Shown one piece after another: positions 48,251 to 60,562 of a DNA stretch of 64,000 nt. Position numbers and translations under genes: made by a program. The notes under the pieces are model-generated. The model saw only the letters and a list, made by a program, of their open reading frames with translations, was not told the origin of the DNA and searched no databases. The stretch is from Cyanoderma ruficeps (taxonomy: Eukaryota; Chordata; Aves; Passeriformes; Timaliidae): NCBI GenBank assembly GCA_008694505.1, contig VZDJ01000052.1, positions 5,831,722 to 5,895,721 on the forward strand, read 5' to 3'. The first letter of the stretch is position 1. Each line of letters opens with the position of its first letter.

Positions 48251-48296
48251 ATAGAACTTTTTAAGCAGGGTTAAGTAATAGAACTTTTTAAGCAGG
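48251..48296. repeat. 27-bp-spaced direct repeat of a 19-bp unit
   Basis: ATAGAACTTTTTAAGCAGG occurs identically at 48251 and 48278. Confidence 0.9.
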
Positions 48297-48324
48297 TTTG
48301 CTGTGTTCTTACAGGATTACCACT

Positions 48325-48383
48325 ATTCTAAATAACAGAATAGTGTTATTTAGAATAACAGAATAATGTTATTTAGAATAACA
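48325..48383. repeat. Hairpin plus 23-bp tandem repeat
   Basis: ATTCTAAATAAC (48325-48336) and GTTATTTAGAAT (48345-48356) form a perfect 12-bp stem with an 8-base loop. The right arm with its loop is then repeated with a 23-bp period (second copy from about 48358), so alternative hairpins are possible. Confidence 0.88.
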
Positions 48384-51101
48384 CACATGTGGCCTTGTTA
48401 TCATGTGTGTTGCAATATTTCCATTGACTTTTGTGTCTCTCTACTTAGTCCCTCCTTACTACCACCACCTGCTGCTGATTCCTTTAAGGTTGGATATTTA
48501 TATGAAACGGAGCTGAAAACACATGAAAACATCTAAGTCAGGCATTTATGAATTAATTTGTAAGAGAATGTTTCTCCTTGCATTAATGAATTGGTTTCAC
48601 AAGGGTGATCTGATGACGTTTTGATATGCAATGTACCTTTTGGGAGTGTTGAAGCTCTGGCCGTAACACCTCCACCTGCCAGATTTGCCAAGAGGAGCAG
48701 ATTAGGCTTTGGTGGAGGCAGCTGGTTAAAACACAGGTGCAGTGAGAACTGAGCCAGGAATCATAGCACTCAGACCTGGGCCTGATTGTTCCAGTCTTTG
48801 GGGCTATTTGGAGCTTGTGCAGAACCCTGGCTCCACCTGAGATCCTCATTTTGAGCCTTCAGAGTAATTATAGCACACAAATGAGGAAGTGTCAAATCCT
48901 TGCCCGGGGCCGTGGGGACACAGCAGGCTGGATTTCATGTTGGGTGATCCCTGGTGCAGCTTTAGTCCTCTGTGCTGTTCCACATTTCCCTACCGGTGTT
49001 TGAATTAATCCTTTCGTGTTCCTGCTTTGTTCGGTGTCATTTTGGTGCCTGAGGCTGCCTGTGTTTCTGGCTGGCTCTTCTCTTACATGGCCCTTGTCCC
49101 TAAAGTGAGTGAGTGCTCTTGACTTCAGACTTGGCTCTCCTCTGTGTATTTAAAGGTAAAATGATTTCTAATGCTAATTGGGGTGAGGGAAAAATTAGAG
49201 AAAGAGAGTTTAAAAATTCATATAGAATATTTGTAGGCATCCTCAGTGCATTTGGTGAAACTGGGATGAAAAGGTTTCTAATTTCCGCTTGAGGTATTTA
49301 GTTGTACTGCACTTACAATGGAAACTGAAGGTGTGATGCCTGTGGGGCCTGTGAAGGCTCCAAATACATTTATTTTTGCTGAGTTTAGGTCATATTTTCT
49401 GTTGGTGTAATTACTGAGCAGTAATGGGATGAAAGAACTCACCTGTGCTGATTTATGGTTCCTTTCAAAGCCAAGAGTGATGCTTGGGCAGTGCTTGGAC
49501 TCTGTGGGGAGAGATCTTTTGTGTTACACTTCTTTAAAAAAAAGAAAAAAAAATTTAAATTATTATTTGGGAGTTGTGTATATTTTTTTTTCCTTTAGCA
49601 CCAATGTTTGTTTGAACTCTCACATCCATGGCCACATATTCATACTAAGGCAAGCAAAGAGCTCTGGTGAGAGTCTTTGTCAGTCAGCCTGGCAGAATGA
49701 GGGCTTTCTGTGAATCCCAAACACTGACAGATCCATTTATGCTGATTTTGGTGACCAAAGAAGGTAGTAACTTGCTATAAATTACCCTTTGCTTGTATTT
49801 ATGAATGATTCTGCTCAAAAGAAAGTTGTTGCAGACTGTTGTCCCCATTAGTAACCTGGGAGAGGAGCCTTAACAAAAGATTAAATCAAACTGGTTTTAG
49901 AATATTACAGTGTTGGGGAGAAATCATAGGAAATGATGCAGAGAAGCCAGCAGTGTGCTGTAGGGATTCTGCATGATGTGAAGCAGTATGAAGGGCAATA
50001 TGGGAAGACTGGGCACAGATAGTTCCCATTAAAACAAGAGGGGGCAATCCAGGCTGTTCTTAAGCTTTTTGGTGGGCACTATAATGCATGTAGATAGAAC
50101 GCCAGTCACTCTTTACTGTAGTGAGCAGTAAAATGCAATGTTAAAGATAAGGAGCCAGTAAAATTTGTTATTAAAGATAAGCCTTGGAACCAATGTTCAT
50201 CTTTATTTTTGTATCATATACTACCTCTTAAAACCAGTGACAGGCTGTGAATGCTGGGCCTCTCCCTGGGAGCCAGATAAAGTACTGATGCCCCTGGCAG
50301 CTTTATTTGACTCGGGTATTTTCTTAAGAATTTATTGCTGCTTCATAATACCTGTGCTAGATGGGTTTTTCTGGTCAGGAGATGCTGGTGGTGCTTGTTT
50401 TCAGTGTCAGCTCTGCCCAAGGTGGTCTCAGTTGCTGCAGTTTTAGAAAGAGGAACAGAATCTGATTTTAGTCTTTGTGTGGCTTTTCTTTAAACTTCTG
50501 CACTGCTTTGATTTCCTCTGCTTTGTGACAGGCAAGACTGTAACTGGTGTCACCGTGCATATTGTTCAAGGCAAGACCAGGAGAGAAGGGCAGTTTGATT
50601 TTGTGTCAAGCAGACAAGATGGGATGGGAGCCGTCAGCTCCGAGGGAACCACGTGTGCTGCCCCATCCTAGATCAGGATTCTCTGAGGAGCAGGCTGCTT
50701 TTATACCTGATTTTTCCTTCTCAGAGCAGCCGAGGGCTCAGCAGTGGAATGTCTTCTTCTCCATTTCAGTACTGGGGAATGGCCTCTCTCAGGAGCAATG
50801 CCTGGCCTGGCAGGGGAGGATTGGTGTTTACAGCCCTTCTTCCCAGCAGTGGCATCTGGGGCAGCGCAGAGTCACTCCCTTTTCCTGCTGGGGAAAGACT
50901 GTGAGGAGGAGAGTGCAGAAAGCTTGGAACCTCGTGATAGCCATGAATTTAACTTAGTTATTCTTCTTTCACCTCAGCTTCTGTGGTTCAGCAGTAGCCT
51001 GAGAACAGCCAAGAGACCTCAGACATATTGGTACTAAAACTGTGGACAATATGGAACTTTTCTTTCTTCTTTCTATACCAAATGGTACCTCCTAGCCATT
51101 T

Positions 51102-51165
51102 TCATATAATCATGGACTATGTAAAGGTTGGAAACAACCCTAAGATCTTTGAGTCTATTCTGCTT
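51102..51165 (-). mobile_element. Degraded CR1 LINE 3' tail
   Basis: The + strand reads ATAATCATGGACTAT...GGTTGGAAACAACCCTAAGATCTTTGAGTC. It aligns, with several differences, with the reverse complement of the avian CR1 3' end (an ATCATAGAAT-type start, then GGTTGGAAAAGACC, then AAGATCATTGAGTCC). Only about 60 bp is recognisable, so this is an old, 5'-truncated insertion. Confidence 0.45.
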
Positions 51166-54100
51166 TTAGTTGAGCCTCTTCCATTGCAAAAGCTTTTCTT
51201 TCCTGCATTTAGTTGATGGGTGAATTTTTAAAAGTTATTGTCTCGTCCACATCGTTCAGGAAGAGGGTTAAACACATTTCATCTTTGCTTCAGAGAGTGT
51301 TATTAATAACCACAAGGAGGCTGCAAATATGAAGAAAAGAAGGAGACAGGTGGATATAAAATGTTTTGCCTCTACTTGCTGTTTTGTATTTGTGATTCTG
51401 GTTTTGCCTGTAGGTATTTTTCACCAGTACTTTTATACAAATATTGCAAGTAATGAAGTGGTTGTAATTCCCGAGATTCTGGAAGTCGTGCTTTGTAACG
51501 GACAATATTTATACATCAAGGCAATGAGCAGGCCCATTTCTAATTCTAAATAATCCTCCTCACTTGAATGTTAAAGTGCTTTCCGGTAATTAGTTCTCTT
51601 ACTTAATTGCTAAATTTTTTTTGAGGGCAGGAAGCTTTGCTTTTGTCTAACAAAAAGAACCTGAGCCACCAGGCTGGGTGCATTATTGCTCCATGGTACA
51701 TGCTGAGCCTGCTGTTGCCAGAATAGGAATTTTTATTCCCTAGCAATTCCAGCTTTACAGCTACAACATTACAGAGCAGGCACTGCTGATGACACTTTGG
51801 AGTCTTTATGTACAGGAGATCTGTTTTCATTTTGCTTCGTTATTTGCACTGTTCATTTCGCTAGTTGCTCTTTTTTTGCTGTAGCTCCAAATCAAAAGAG
51901 ACTTCCCGGAGCAGCTGATAGCGGGAATGTAAATCCTGCTGTGACCTACCCGTGTTTTCCATTTGGTTGCAGCCAATAAGTTATTGGCCTGGTAGCAGGA
52001 ATTGGAAGTTTCAGTCATTTCTTGTGGTATTGACAGATCTCAGTGCAAAATCCTCATCAAAGCTTGACATTTTAGGCCCTTTTCCTGGTGTCTGATTTCT
52101 CCCACATGCATGTTTATTGATTTCAAGGATTTACTGCAGAATTTAGGTTCTTCCTGAAAATTGCTTGGTTTGTTCTATTAATTATTCACAACCCACAGTG
52201 CTGGATCACATTATCTTTCAGGTGTTGCCTCGCTGAGCTGCCTTCTTGGGCGTCCCCCTCTAGGTTTAATAGATCTGGTGTGAGAAAAACCATGTGAACT
52301 GTAAAATATCTGAGTTCCTCAAAGATTACTGGGGTGATTGTGGAAAGAGTGGAATAATAATCTTAGTCAATCTTATACATGACTTTGTCCATAAATCTGG
52401 TTGTTGTTGTACTGACTGCAATTGCTTATGGTCAAACTTGAATACACCAGCTTTAAAAGGTTACTGTATTCAATGGTGCTTCATGCTAAGAGGTACTAGA
52501 AACGAACCTTACATGGAAAATAAACAGCAAATATCTGTTATATATTTCCAGATATCTTCAAAGTTGCTTAGACTAATCCTTAATGGAAGGACATCAAGAT
52601 CAGTATTTGACTAGATTTGATTTGAATGGTTGATACTGAAATAAAAGGAAGAAAAGTAGCCTGATTTCTCGGAGAGAATTAGATGGCTAATTGGGCCACA
52701 GACAGCCAAGGATGGTAACTGATAGCACACCAGGATGGATTTCAAGCTGTAACTAATCTGCCTATTCAGATTTCTTTTTTCCTGCTGCATGTTTTTGAGG
52801 CATAGAGTAATGTGGGGGAAGGGCCTTTTCCTGGAGAGCCAAATCTGTTACCAGACTCTGGATTATGTAAATACCTGATCACCCAGTTGGTAAAGATGTC
52901 AGGTACAAGTTTAAATGTAAATCTGCTTTTTAAAACAATTTCCTAAACCCAGACAGAATTTGAACTTTCGGAGCTCTGGCTCTGAGGATATATACAAAGT
53001 GCAAGAGAGATGTGTGGCCTCTACTGTGAGCTTTCGTAGCCTACTTTCTCCTTCTGCCTCAGCTGTTGTATTTTTCACAGGTGTATAGAGCTGAAGCTAA
53101 ATATTCTGATTATTTGCCCAGAAAAAGCTCTCCAGTCAGCCATGCAGATCAGCTCCAGGGAACCATAATGATTTTGATGAAATCTCCGTGACCTTTTATA
53201 AACACTTTAAAAGAGGTCCTTTTATCAGAACAGAATGCTTTGATTTTTTAAAAGTTACTTCACGTTTATGCATCGCACAGAATGGAACTTTAACATGAAA
53301 ATTAAATGCTTTCATTTCAGTGATGGTAAATGTTTCAATTAACATTAAAAAGTACTTTGAGTGAAAAGAAAACCCAAACTTGCATACTCATATTTGGAAT
53401 GACCAGATTTTAAACTTTCAGGATTCACTGTCTTCTATTACCACACTGCTTCCCATGTATAGTAAAATATATCTGTGGAAGTGTACCAGATATAGTGATA
53501 GACTGACTGAAACAGGAGATAATTTCTTAGAAAGGCAATTTATATTTGTGCACTGTATATACCTGTATACAGGAACAGAATCTGTTTCATGATAGCATGA
53601 TGCTGCTACCTGCATTCAGCCCAGGCTTTCTCAACATTTTTTCTGTCTAGACATCAGCCTTGGTATTTCAGTAAAGAACTCTGAACTCCTGCTGAGATGT
53701 TTATGTTATCATGAAGTATAGATAATAAAAAGGAGAGGAATGGGCTGTTATAGCTGTTCTAGAATATCTCTTTTAAAAAGGTATTTTACATGCAGGGTAG
53801 GCAAACCTTTGAAGTTGAAATATTCACAGCATTAACGTATAATTTCCCAACCATTTTTTTTTCAACTTTAACAAGGACAAGCTTAGTTTAAAAATGTGCA
53901 GTTACTTCCTTAGATTTAAGTGTTCGACTGGAATGTCCCTATTAAGTTCAAATGAAGAAAGAACGGATAATTTGAGATTTGAGTAGAGCTTCCCAATCAA
54001 GTGCTGGAAGTGGGATGCTGTTCTGCTAACACTATGTCTTTTAGCCTTCTAAAAGCTAAATGTCTACTAGCCTTCCAGTTGCTCTCTGCCAGTCCTGAGG

Positions 54101-54769
54101 AGAGAAATGCATTTAATAATGGGAAGCCCTCCAGAGGTGTTTGTTTGCTCCTTAAATGTCATGGATATTAAAGGTGCAGAACACTGTTCCCAGCTAACAC
54201 TGAGCTGTTTTCTTAATATGCGTTGTATGTTCCATTTTGGGCTGCTCAGAAGAAATTCCAAGTATCATATTTTTTTCTGAAAGTGGAAATCTCTTTGCTT
54301 TCTGCCTTCCATCTTATGGTGTCAGTTTGGGTGTGCTACAAACAGCTCAGCAAAGCGTTTATGTAAGGCCCTCTTGGTGAGGGATGCTCTCTGGAGTTTC
54401 AAATCTTTTGCAGTTCATTTTGTTATTTTGTCCTGGCTTTTTCAGGAAATAGGGAATGCTTCCTCTTTTGCACCTGGGGTACCTGTCAGAAATATTGGCA
54501 CTGTTGACCTTAAATGTAAGACGGAAAGAGTACCAAGCGTGTACAAGTGAAGTTATGCAATGTAAACCTGTAGCAAACAACTTTAATGCAGCTGGATTTT
54601 CAAAAATAATTTAGGAGTGGCATTCTCAAAAGTGATTTGGACTCTTTGATAGAACTGTTCACAAGTCTTGTAGATTTCTGAATCCCTCTATAGGTAAAAG
54701 TTTTCTTGTCATCCTTATTAACAGCCAATAGCTCCATGATTTTTTTTTTTTCCTTTCTCTCTTCCTCAG

Positions 54770-54874
54770 CTCCCTTTTTTAGAATCTGGATACTTTTTTT
54801 ATCACAATGGTCTTGCTAAAGCCAGGAGAAGACGCAGCCTTCAACACAAGCTTCGTCTGGAAAAGGACTCCAGG
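54770..54874 (+). CDS. PCSK2: PCSK2 exon 2: middle of the propeptide
   Basis: This exon encodes 35 residues (63-97 of the precursor) in phase 0. It is preceded by a T-rich tract and CTTCCTCAG, and followed by a GTAAGT donor. It contains FYHNGLAKA and RSL-HK-L. Its length and intron phases equal those I recall for human PCSK2 exon 2. The propeptide folds the catalytic domain and inhibits it until maturation. The RRRR at residues 81-84 followed by Ser corresponds to the secondary, internal propeptide cleavage site; the primary site is encoded by the next exon, outside the window. Relative to human as I remember it, the start of the exon is divergent (FLESGYFF in place of FAEGLYHF) and the basic site has Arg in place of Lys at its first position. 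No frameshift or stop is seen. Confidence 0.95.
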
Positions 54875-55239
54875 GTAAGTGTTCCATCATTATGTGCAGC
54901 CGTCATGTTTTCTTTGTGACACGGACCATTTTTTAATGAGATCAGGGTGGTGATCAAACCTGTGGCTATGAATATGGGTTTTTTCCCCCCATGCTTGTTT
55001 CTTGGTGGCTTCTGTATGCACACGCTTCCCAGATAGCCTCAGCTTTTATTTTTATTTCACTGTTAGAAGTAGTCATACCTTCTTTGAGATGTATCTTCTC
55101 TCCAGTAGCACTGAGTGATGCCATAGTCTCCAGGACATCTCTGTGCACTTGCTAATGTGGGGAGAAGCCATATGAGGTACATGTCCTGGTTGTCCCCTCC
55201 ATGAATCCTGCTACCCATGGGTTGCTTAGCCCTGAATCC

Positions 55240-55990
55240 CGTCGTAGTTTGGAAAGACGGGTGTCTGCGAGGGAAAAGCCAGAGCTTCCCTTGGAATGGA
55301 GAATGTAAACCCCCTCTACCTCTGAATTACTATTATTTTGAAATTAAGGGGCTTTCAGGCAAAGACATGGGAATAGGAATAGCAGTTCTTTACTAGGAAT
55401 ATTAAAAATATAAATGTAGTAGTACAAAAAAGGCAAACAAGCAACAAAAAAGAAAAAAACGAACTCTGTCAGAGTCAGAATACAACCTGACACCCTGTTG
55501 GTCAGAGTGTTGGGAGCAGTTCAATTAAGTCCTCAGATGTGGTTCTGTTAGAGCAGAAATGATCCTGTAGAAGGGTCCAGTGGTGGTGAGATGGATCCGG
55601 TCTTCCTCTGGGAATCCAGTGGAAAACAGGCTATCCTGGTGTTCTGGATCTCAGCTTTTATCCAGGTAGGAATGGTGGGCTCCTCCCCCTGGGTGGAGCA
55701 TCTCGCCATGGGATGATGGAATTTTATCAGCCATGCAGTGAGCCTCGATGGCCCATGAACAGCAGATATCCCCTGGAGGGAGGATGGGTCTTGGAAGAGA
55801 TGAAGAACACTGCCCCATGTGGTTTTAACAGCTGGCCTATTAGCAGAAGACACCCACCCCCTCCCTGCCACCCCCAGAGTCAAAAGGAACGGGTCATGGA
55901 AGAGGAAAAAAACACTTCCCCAACCAGTTTCAACAGAAAATAATAGAATATACTTGATTTTGGTTACATCTTCCATTGTAGCCCAAGACA
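55240..55990 (-). mobile_element. Solo ERVL-like LTR, antisense to PCSK2
   Basis: Read on the minus strand the element begins TGTCTTGGGCTACAATGG and ends near CTTTCCAAACTACGACGG. I recognise it as a bird ERVL-like LTR. On the sense strand it carries a TATA-like GATAAAAG in the middle and an AGTAAAG polyadenylation-like word in the 3' part. It shares a colinear set of words with the LTR at 9319-9916. The flanks AATCC (55235-55239) and AATAC (55991-55995) look like a 5-bp target-site duplication with one later substitution. Length is 751 bp, with no internal coding region. Confidence 0.82.
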
Positions 55991-58900
55991 AATACCTTGT
56001 GGTATGAATGGCAGCACTTTCTCAGCAATCACCGTGGAGGACCTTCTTCTCAGGAATAGTGTAAGCACCAGTTACCAGAGGAGCATAAGCTGTCAAACTT
56101 GAGTAGTTCTTTTAGAGGCTTATGATTGCAGTTTACGAATGGTGTGCTCAGTTTTCAGAAGCATAAACCTCTTAGACAGGAGGAAAAGGCCCCTTTTGTG
56201 GAAGGCTATGAGCTGGCACTGACAAATTCTTTCTCCTTATCTGCAGAGTTTTTGCAGCAGTTTAATATTGGGGCGAAGTTGGACCAGGTAGCACAAAAAA
56301 TATATTTACTGCCCGAAGAAAGTAGGTCGGCCTGAGGAATGATATCATGATGGAAAATAGATTATTTTTTTAATCCTTCAGTAAGATTTCAATTCACTGT
56401 GAAGAGGGGGGAAACAGCTTTATTCCAGACAGAATGTGCTTGCCAGATTTGTGTTATTGGAACACCCATGACAATGAAACACTTGAGTAGGAAGCAGAGG
56501 AAAACAGGTTAAATAAGATTGTAATTGTTGTTGCGACACCAGAGCAAGCAAGATCTGATGAATTCCCAGCTTAATTTTCCTGCTTCTGCAGAAATTTCAA
56601 GAGATTCCAGGCCCAGGAATCCAACTAAGATACCCATGGCTGGTAATTTCTGTGGTTGAGAGCCATGTGAGGGAACCACAAAGGCTCCAGGTGCTGCCTG
56701 CCCCATTACTCTGTCCTTGTCCCCTTCTGTAAAGAGAAACCAGATACAGGTGAGGGGTTACAAGGCAGAGACATGTCCAACCTGCCTTGAGCAGAAATTC
56801 TCAACAGGCTTCCATTGTTTTGTTTACTGAGCAGGGATCAGAGAGTGAATCACTGGGGAAAATCTACAGTTGGTGGATACTAAAGCAAATGCCCTGAGAT
56901 GTGTTTCCTGTCTCTGAACCACCCAATCTTGTAAAGTCATTTATGAGAAAATTTAAGAGAAAAAGCACAGAATTAAGTCAGAACATTGAAAAGTAGTGGC
57001 TGGGTCACTGTGCCCTCTCATTCCATATGCTCTTTGGAAATAAATATTTCTGTAAGTCTCTGAAATTTTTACAAATACCTGTGATATTTGTATGAAACCA
57101 CCAATTCTCATAATATCACACGTCTGAGCATTCCTGTACTAATTCCAGACTGGCTCTTTCCTTGATACCTCTGGACTAAGTGTCTGCACTGCTATTAAGA
57201 ACAGCTTAAGTGAATCTGCCTTCTCGTTCAGAGATGTTCCCTTTTGTAGTCATCTGATATTTGCAGTTTCTGTGCTCCCAGTTGGCTTTTGTCACATGCA
57301 GTGAAATCTCATTTTTCCTGATAATTTCTGCCTCATCCTGGTACTGCATATCAATGGCTCCCTTCTTTGATTTCAGAGAATGAAGCCGTGTTTAAGTAAT
57401 TGAGAGTATCTCCCATGTGAGGAAAAAGATGACCCTGGCTGAATTCTGACTTTGTGGTTTGCACTGGAAAATGGAAGGGGGATGAAGCAATGCTTCATTT
57501 CCACATGTAACATGACATTTTCTCATCTAGCCTATCCTCTTGAATAGTCCTTGAGCTCTTACAGTACCATATAGGTCAGTTGCTTTATATAATATGGTTT
57601 GAGAGCAATTAAAATAATTTGTTTTGTCTCCTTTCTTCTTTTCTATGTGAAGTTTCTTTATTGTGTGAAGCCATAAAAATTCCTGTCAAATTTGTGTATA
57701 AATCGAAGCGTGAGTTGTGTTGACAGTACTTAATTTCAAACTCTAAAATTAATTTCTAAATTTAATGGCAGCTTTCTAGACCATTTACGATCAATTTTAC
57801 TTAGCGACAAATGTCAGCACTGTCATGGTTAATATGTTAATGTGTGAAGCCAAGAATAAAATGTTCCTGTTTTCAGGCTAGCCAGGGAGAAAACTTCCAC
57901 CACAGGGCTATAAAAATCTCTCAGGAACCACTGTGATAAATGCTGTTACAAAAAGCTGCTTGGCCCTACCCAAATGTGTGAAAGTGGGCTGCACTTATTT
58001 TGTATACTTTCCACTTTTAAGGAGGTTACAATGCCTAGCTAATTTTAGTTATTAGCTGAAGAACAGCACAGATGTTCACTTAATTAATTAGTGTTTTTTT
58101 AATCAAGTCAGTCCTTTGAGGATCTGTGTCAGTTTTTCAGGAGTCTAAGACAGATGACACAGCACTATGCAAACAGGTTACTGCATCATTTCCATGATCT
58201 GCATGTCTTTTAAAATGCTCAAAAATGCTTTGTTGTGTAAAATCTGCTGTATGTTTGAACCAAAATAATTTGGAGCTGTGCTAAAAACATTGCAGCAGTA
58301 ATGTGATAAACCTCACTGCAGGCAAGGGGGTGGGAACGGACTGTTATTAAATTCCTGGAAATCCAGCAAGAACTAATCTTTGAAGAACCATCTCAAATAC
58401 AATGTTTTTAACATTATTTAATAGATTCAGATTGCTGGAGCCTGAAGCAGCCCTGGCAGCGGGTGAAGGTACATGTAGTGTTGTCACATAAGGTGTTGCC
58501 CTACTGAACTGTTCAAGAAAAAAGTGCAGGTGCAGGAGGCACTGTGGGTTTTGCTGTCAGTGCTGTCCTGTCAGGGATCCTTCCTGTCCAGGTGGTAAAT
58601 TCCACAGTGAGCTGAACTGCTTCAAATGGAGGCTGTTTTGTTATTTAAATTACATTATCTGAGGTACAGAGGTTTGCTCTGAGTCTTTTGCATCACTTGC
58701 AAATTTCTGTTATTTCCAGGTGCGCTTCTATTTTGTTATTTTAGCTTATATACCTTTGGTGCCAAATGAATTGGTGGGAGGGCAGGGATTCCCTTTGCCA
58801 TTTTTACATCTTTAAGGTGGAATTCTTAGTGAGCTAAGACATAGCAGCAACATCTCCAGCATTCTGTCAAATTGCGTTTTCCTGTGCCTTTGTCTGTTAA

Positions 58901-59526
58901 TTGCTTGAGCAAAAATATCTCAGGCCAAAAGATCAGCCATTAGGCTTTTTTTGGCCCTGGAAGACTTAATTTAAGTAGGGCTGCTGTACTTTGCCCTGGA
59001 GCTGCAGACAAGAAAGTAGCCCTTGCCATGACCTGTGGACACAGCTAGGAGGAGGTGACAGCAAGGATAAGGGCCCTGGGTGGAATAAAGCTGTGAGGAG
59101 CCAGAGGAATATGAGACCAAGCATCAGTGCAAATATGAGGAGAGAATGAGAGGAACAGGCTGGAAGGAAAGCCCAGAGTCAGTGAGAAGGGTGAGTGATC
59201 CAGGTATGGAGGAGGCCATGAGCTGAGTGGGACATGGGGGAGCGTGTGTTGGCTGGAGGGGCTGGAAACCACATATCCACTTTGGTATCAGAATATGTAG
59301 CTTCCTAAGTGCACCTCACAACACAATCTCAGACCTTTAGAGGTCATTTTTAATAATGAGGGCTAGTGGCATGTTTCAGCAGTGTGATTGCCCTGGAAAA
59401 GTGAATCAGAAATATGGAGATGCTTCATATTGCCTTGTTTTTTAGCACAGTAGAGGAAGGATGGGCAATGGAGTCCTCTCCTGTTCCACCACAGCTAAAA
59501 GAAAACAAAACCATGGGATTTGCTTC

Positions 59527-60562
59527 TGTGGTGGGCTGATGCTGGCTGGATGCCAGGTGCCTGCCAGTTCACTCTGTCATTCTCCTACCCAGCAGGACAG
59601 GGGAGAGAAAATATAATGAAGGGTTCATGGGCTGAGATAAGGACTCAGAGAGGTCCCTCATCCAATAACATCATGGGCACAACAGTCTGTAATTAGAGAT
59701 ATGAATTGAATTTATTACACTAACAAAATCAGAGCAGGATAATGAGAAGTAAAATGAACCCTTCTAAACACCTCCTCACCCCTCTGTCCTTTCCAGCTCT
59801 ACCTCCTACTCCAGTGGTGCAGGGAGACGGGGATTGGGGTTATGGTCAGTTCATCACCTCTGGTTTCTTCCATTGCTCAGGGAGAGGAGTTGTTCCCCTG
59901 TGCCACTGTGGGGGCCCTCCCAGTTCTCCACAAACTTCCAGTGTGAGTCCATCTCATGAGCAGCAGCTCCCTGCCAAGTGCTGCAGTGTGAGTCCATCCC
60001 ATGGGCAGCAGTCCTCCCCAAACTGCTGCAGCGTGGGTCACTCTTCCATGGGGTGCTGTCCTTCAAGGACAGGCTGCTCTGGCATGGGCTCCTCTCTCCA
60101 GGGGCCTCCCACAGGCTCCTCTCAGGCATCCACAGCTCCTCCCCGGGCTGCAGGTGGATCTCTGCATCCCCATGGACCCCCATGGGCTGCAGGGCACAGC
60201 TGCCTCACCACGGTCTTCCCCACGGGCTGCAGAGGAATCCCAGCTCTGGTGCCTGGAGCCCCTCCTGCCCTGCCTTCTCCGCTGACCTTGGTGTCTGCAG
60301 GCTTGTTCCTCCCACATGTTCTCACCCCACTGTGCAATGACAACTCCACAGTAGCTTTTTTATTCTTTTGTCTTAAATGAGCTATCACAGAGGCATTACC
60401 ACCATTTCTAGTTGTCCCAGGCTTGACCAGTGGCAATTTCCGTCTTGGGAGCCACCAGGGCTTGTCACTGCCAGACATGGTGGAAGCTTCTGGCAGCTTC
60501 TCACAGAAGCCACCCCTGCAGCCCCCACTGCCACCAAAACCAGGCCATTCAAACCCAGTACA
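59527..60562 (-). mobile_element. Long solo LTR with exact 5-bp target-site duplication, antisense to PCSK2
   Basis: The element reads TGTGGTGGGCTGATGCTGG at its left end and CAAACCCAGTACA at its right end on the + strand. GCTTC flanks both ends exactly (59522-59526 and 60563-60567), so the 1,036-bp boundaries are secure. I recognise it as a long LTR family common in songbird genomes. Its middle is built of repeated blocks containing GCTGCAG and CCATGGGCTGCAG. Sense is probably the minus strand: there an AATAAA (around 59717) lies 5' of a TTATCTCAGCCCATGA word that the + sense LTR at 17643-18099 also carries near its 3' end. No internal retroviral gene remains. A 212-codon + strand frame inside is antisense to the LTR and not a gene. 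Confidence 0.88.

Larger units (their letters stand above)
36219..54769 (+). other. PCSK2: PCSK2 intron 1
   Basis: The intron begins GTAAGC after exon 1 and ends with a T-rich and CTTCCTCAG acceptor before exon 2, phase 0, length 18,551 bp. It holds no second gene that I can support. Its first 230 bp belong to the CpG island. Other contents listed separately are an internal CpG cluster with an antisense open frame, several tandem duplications, a homeodomain-site cluster, a 63-base gap and a faint CR1 tail. The rest is ordinary AT-rich intronic sequence with many poly-T runs. Confidence 0.9.

Noticed and set aside
55548..55991. 147-codon minus-strand frame
   Set aside because: It is the sense strand of an LTR, which is non-coding; the open frame is incidental.
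59742..60380. 212-codon + strand open frame
   Set aside because: It lies wholly inside the solo LTR, antisense to it, and its Pro/Ser/Gly/Cys-rich content comes from repeated GCTGCAG and CCATGGG blocks.
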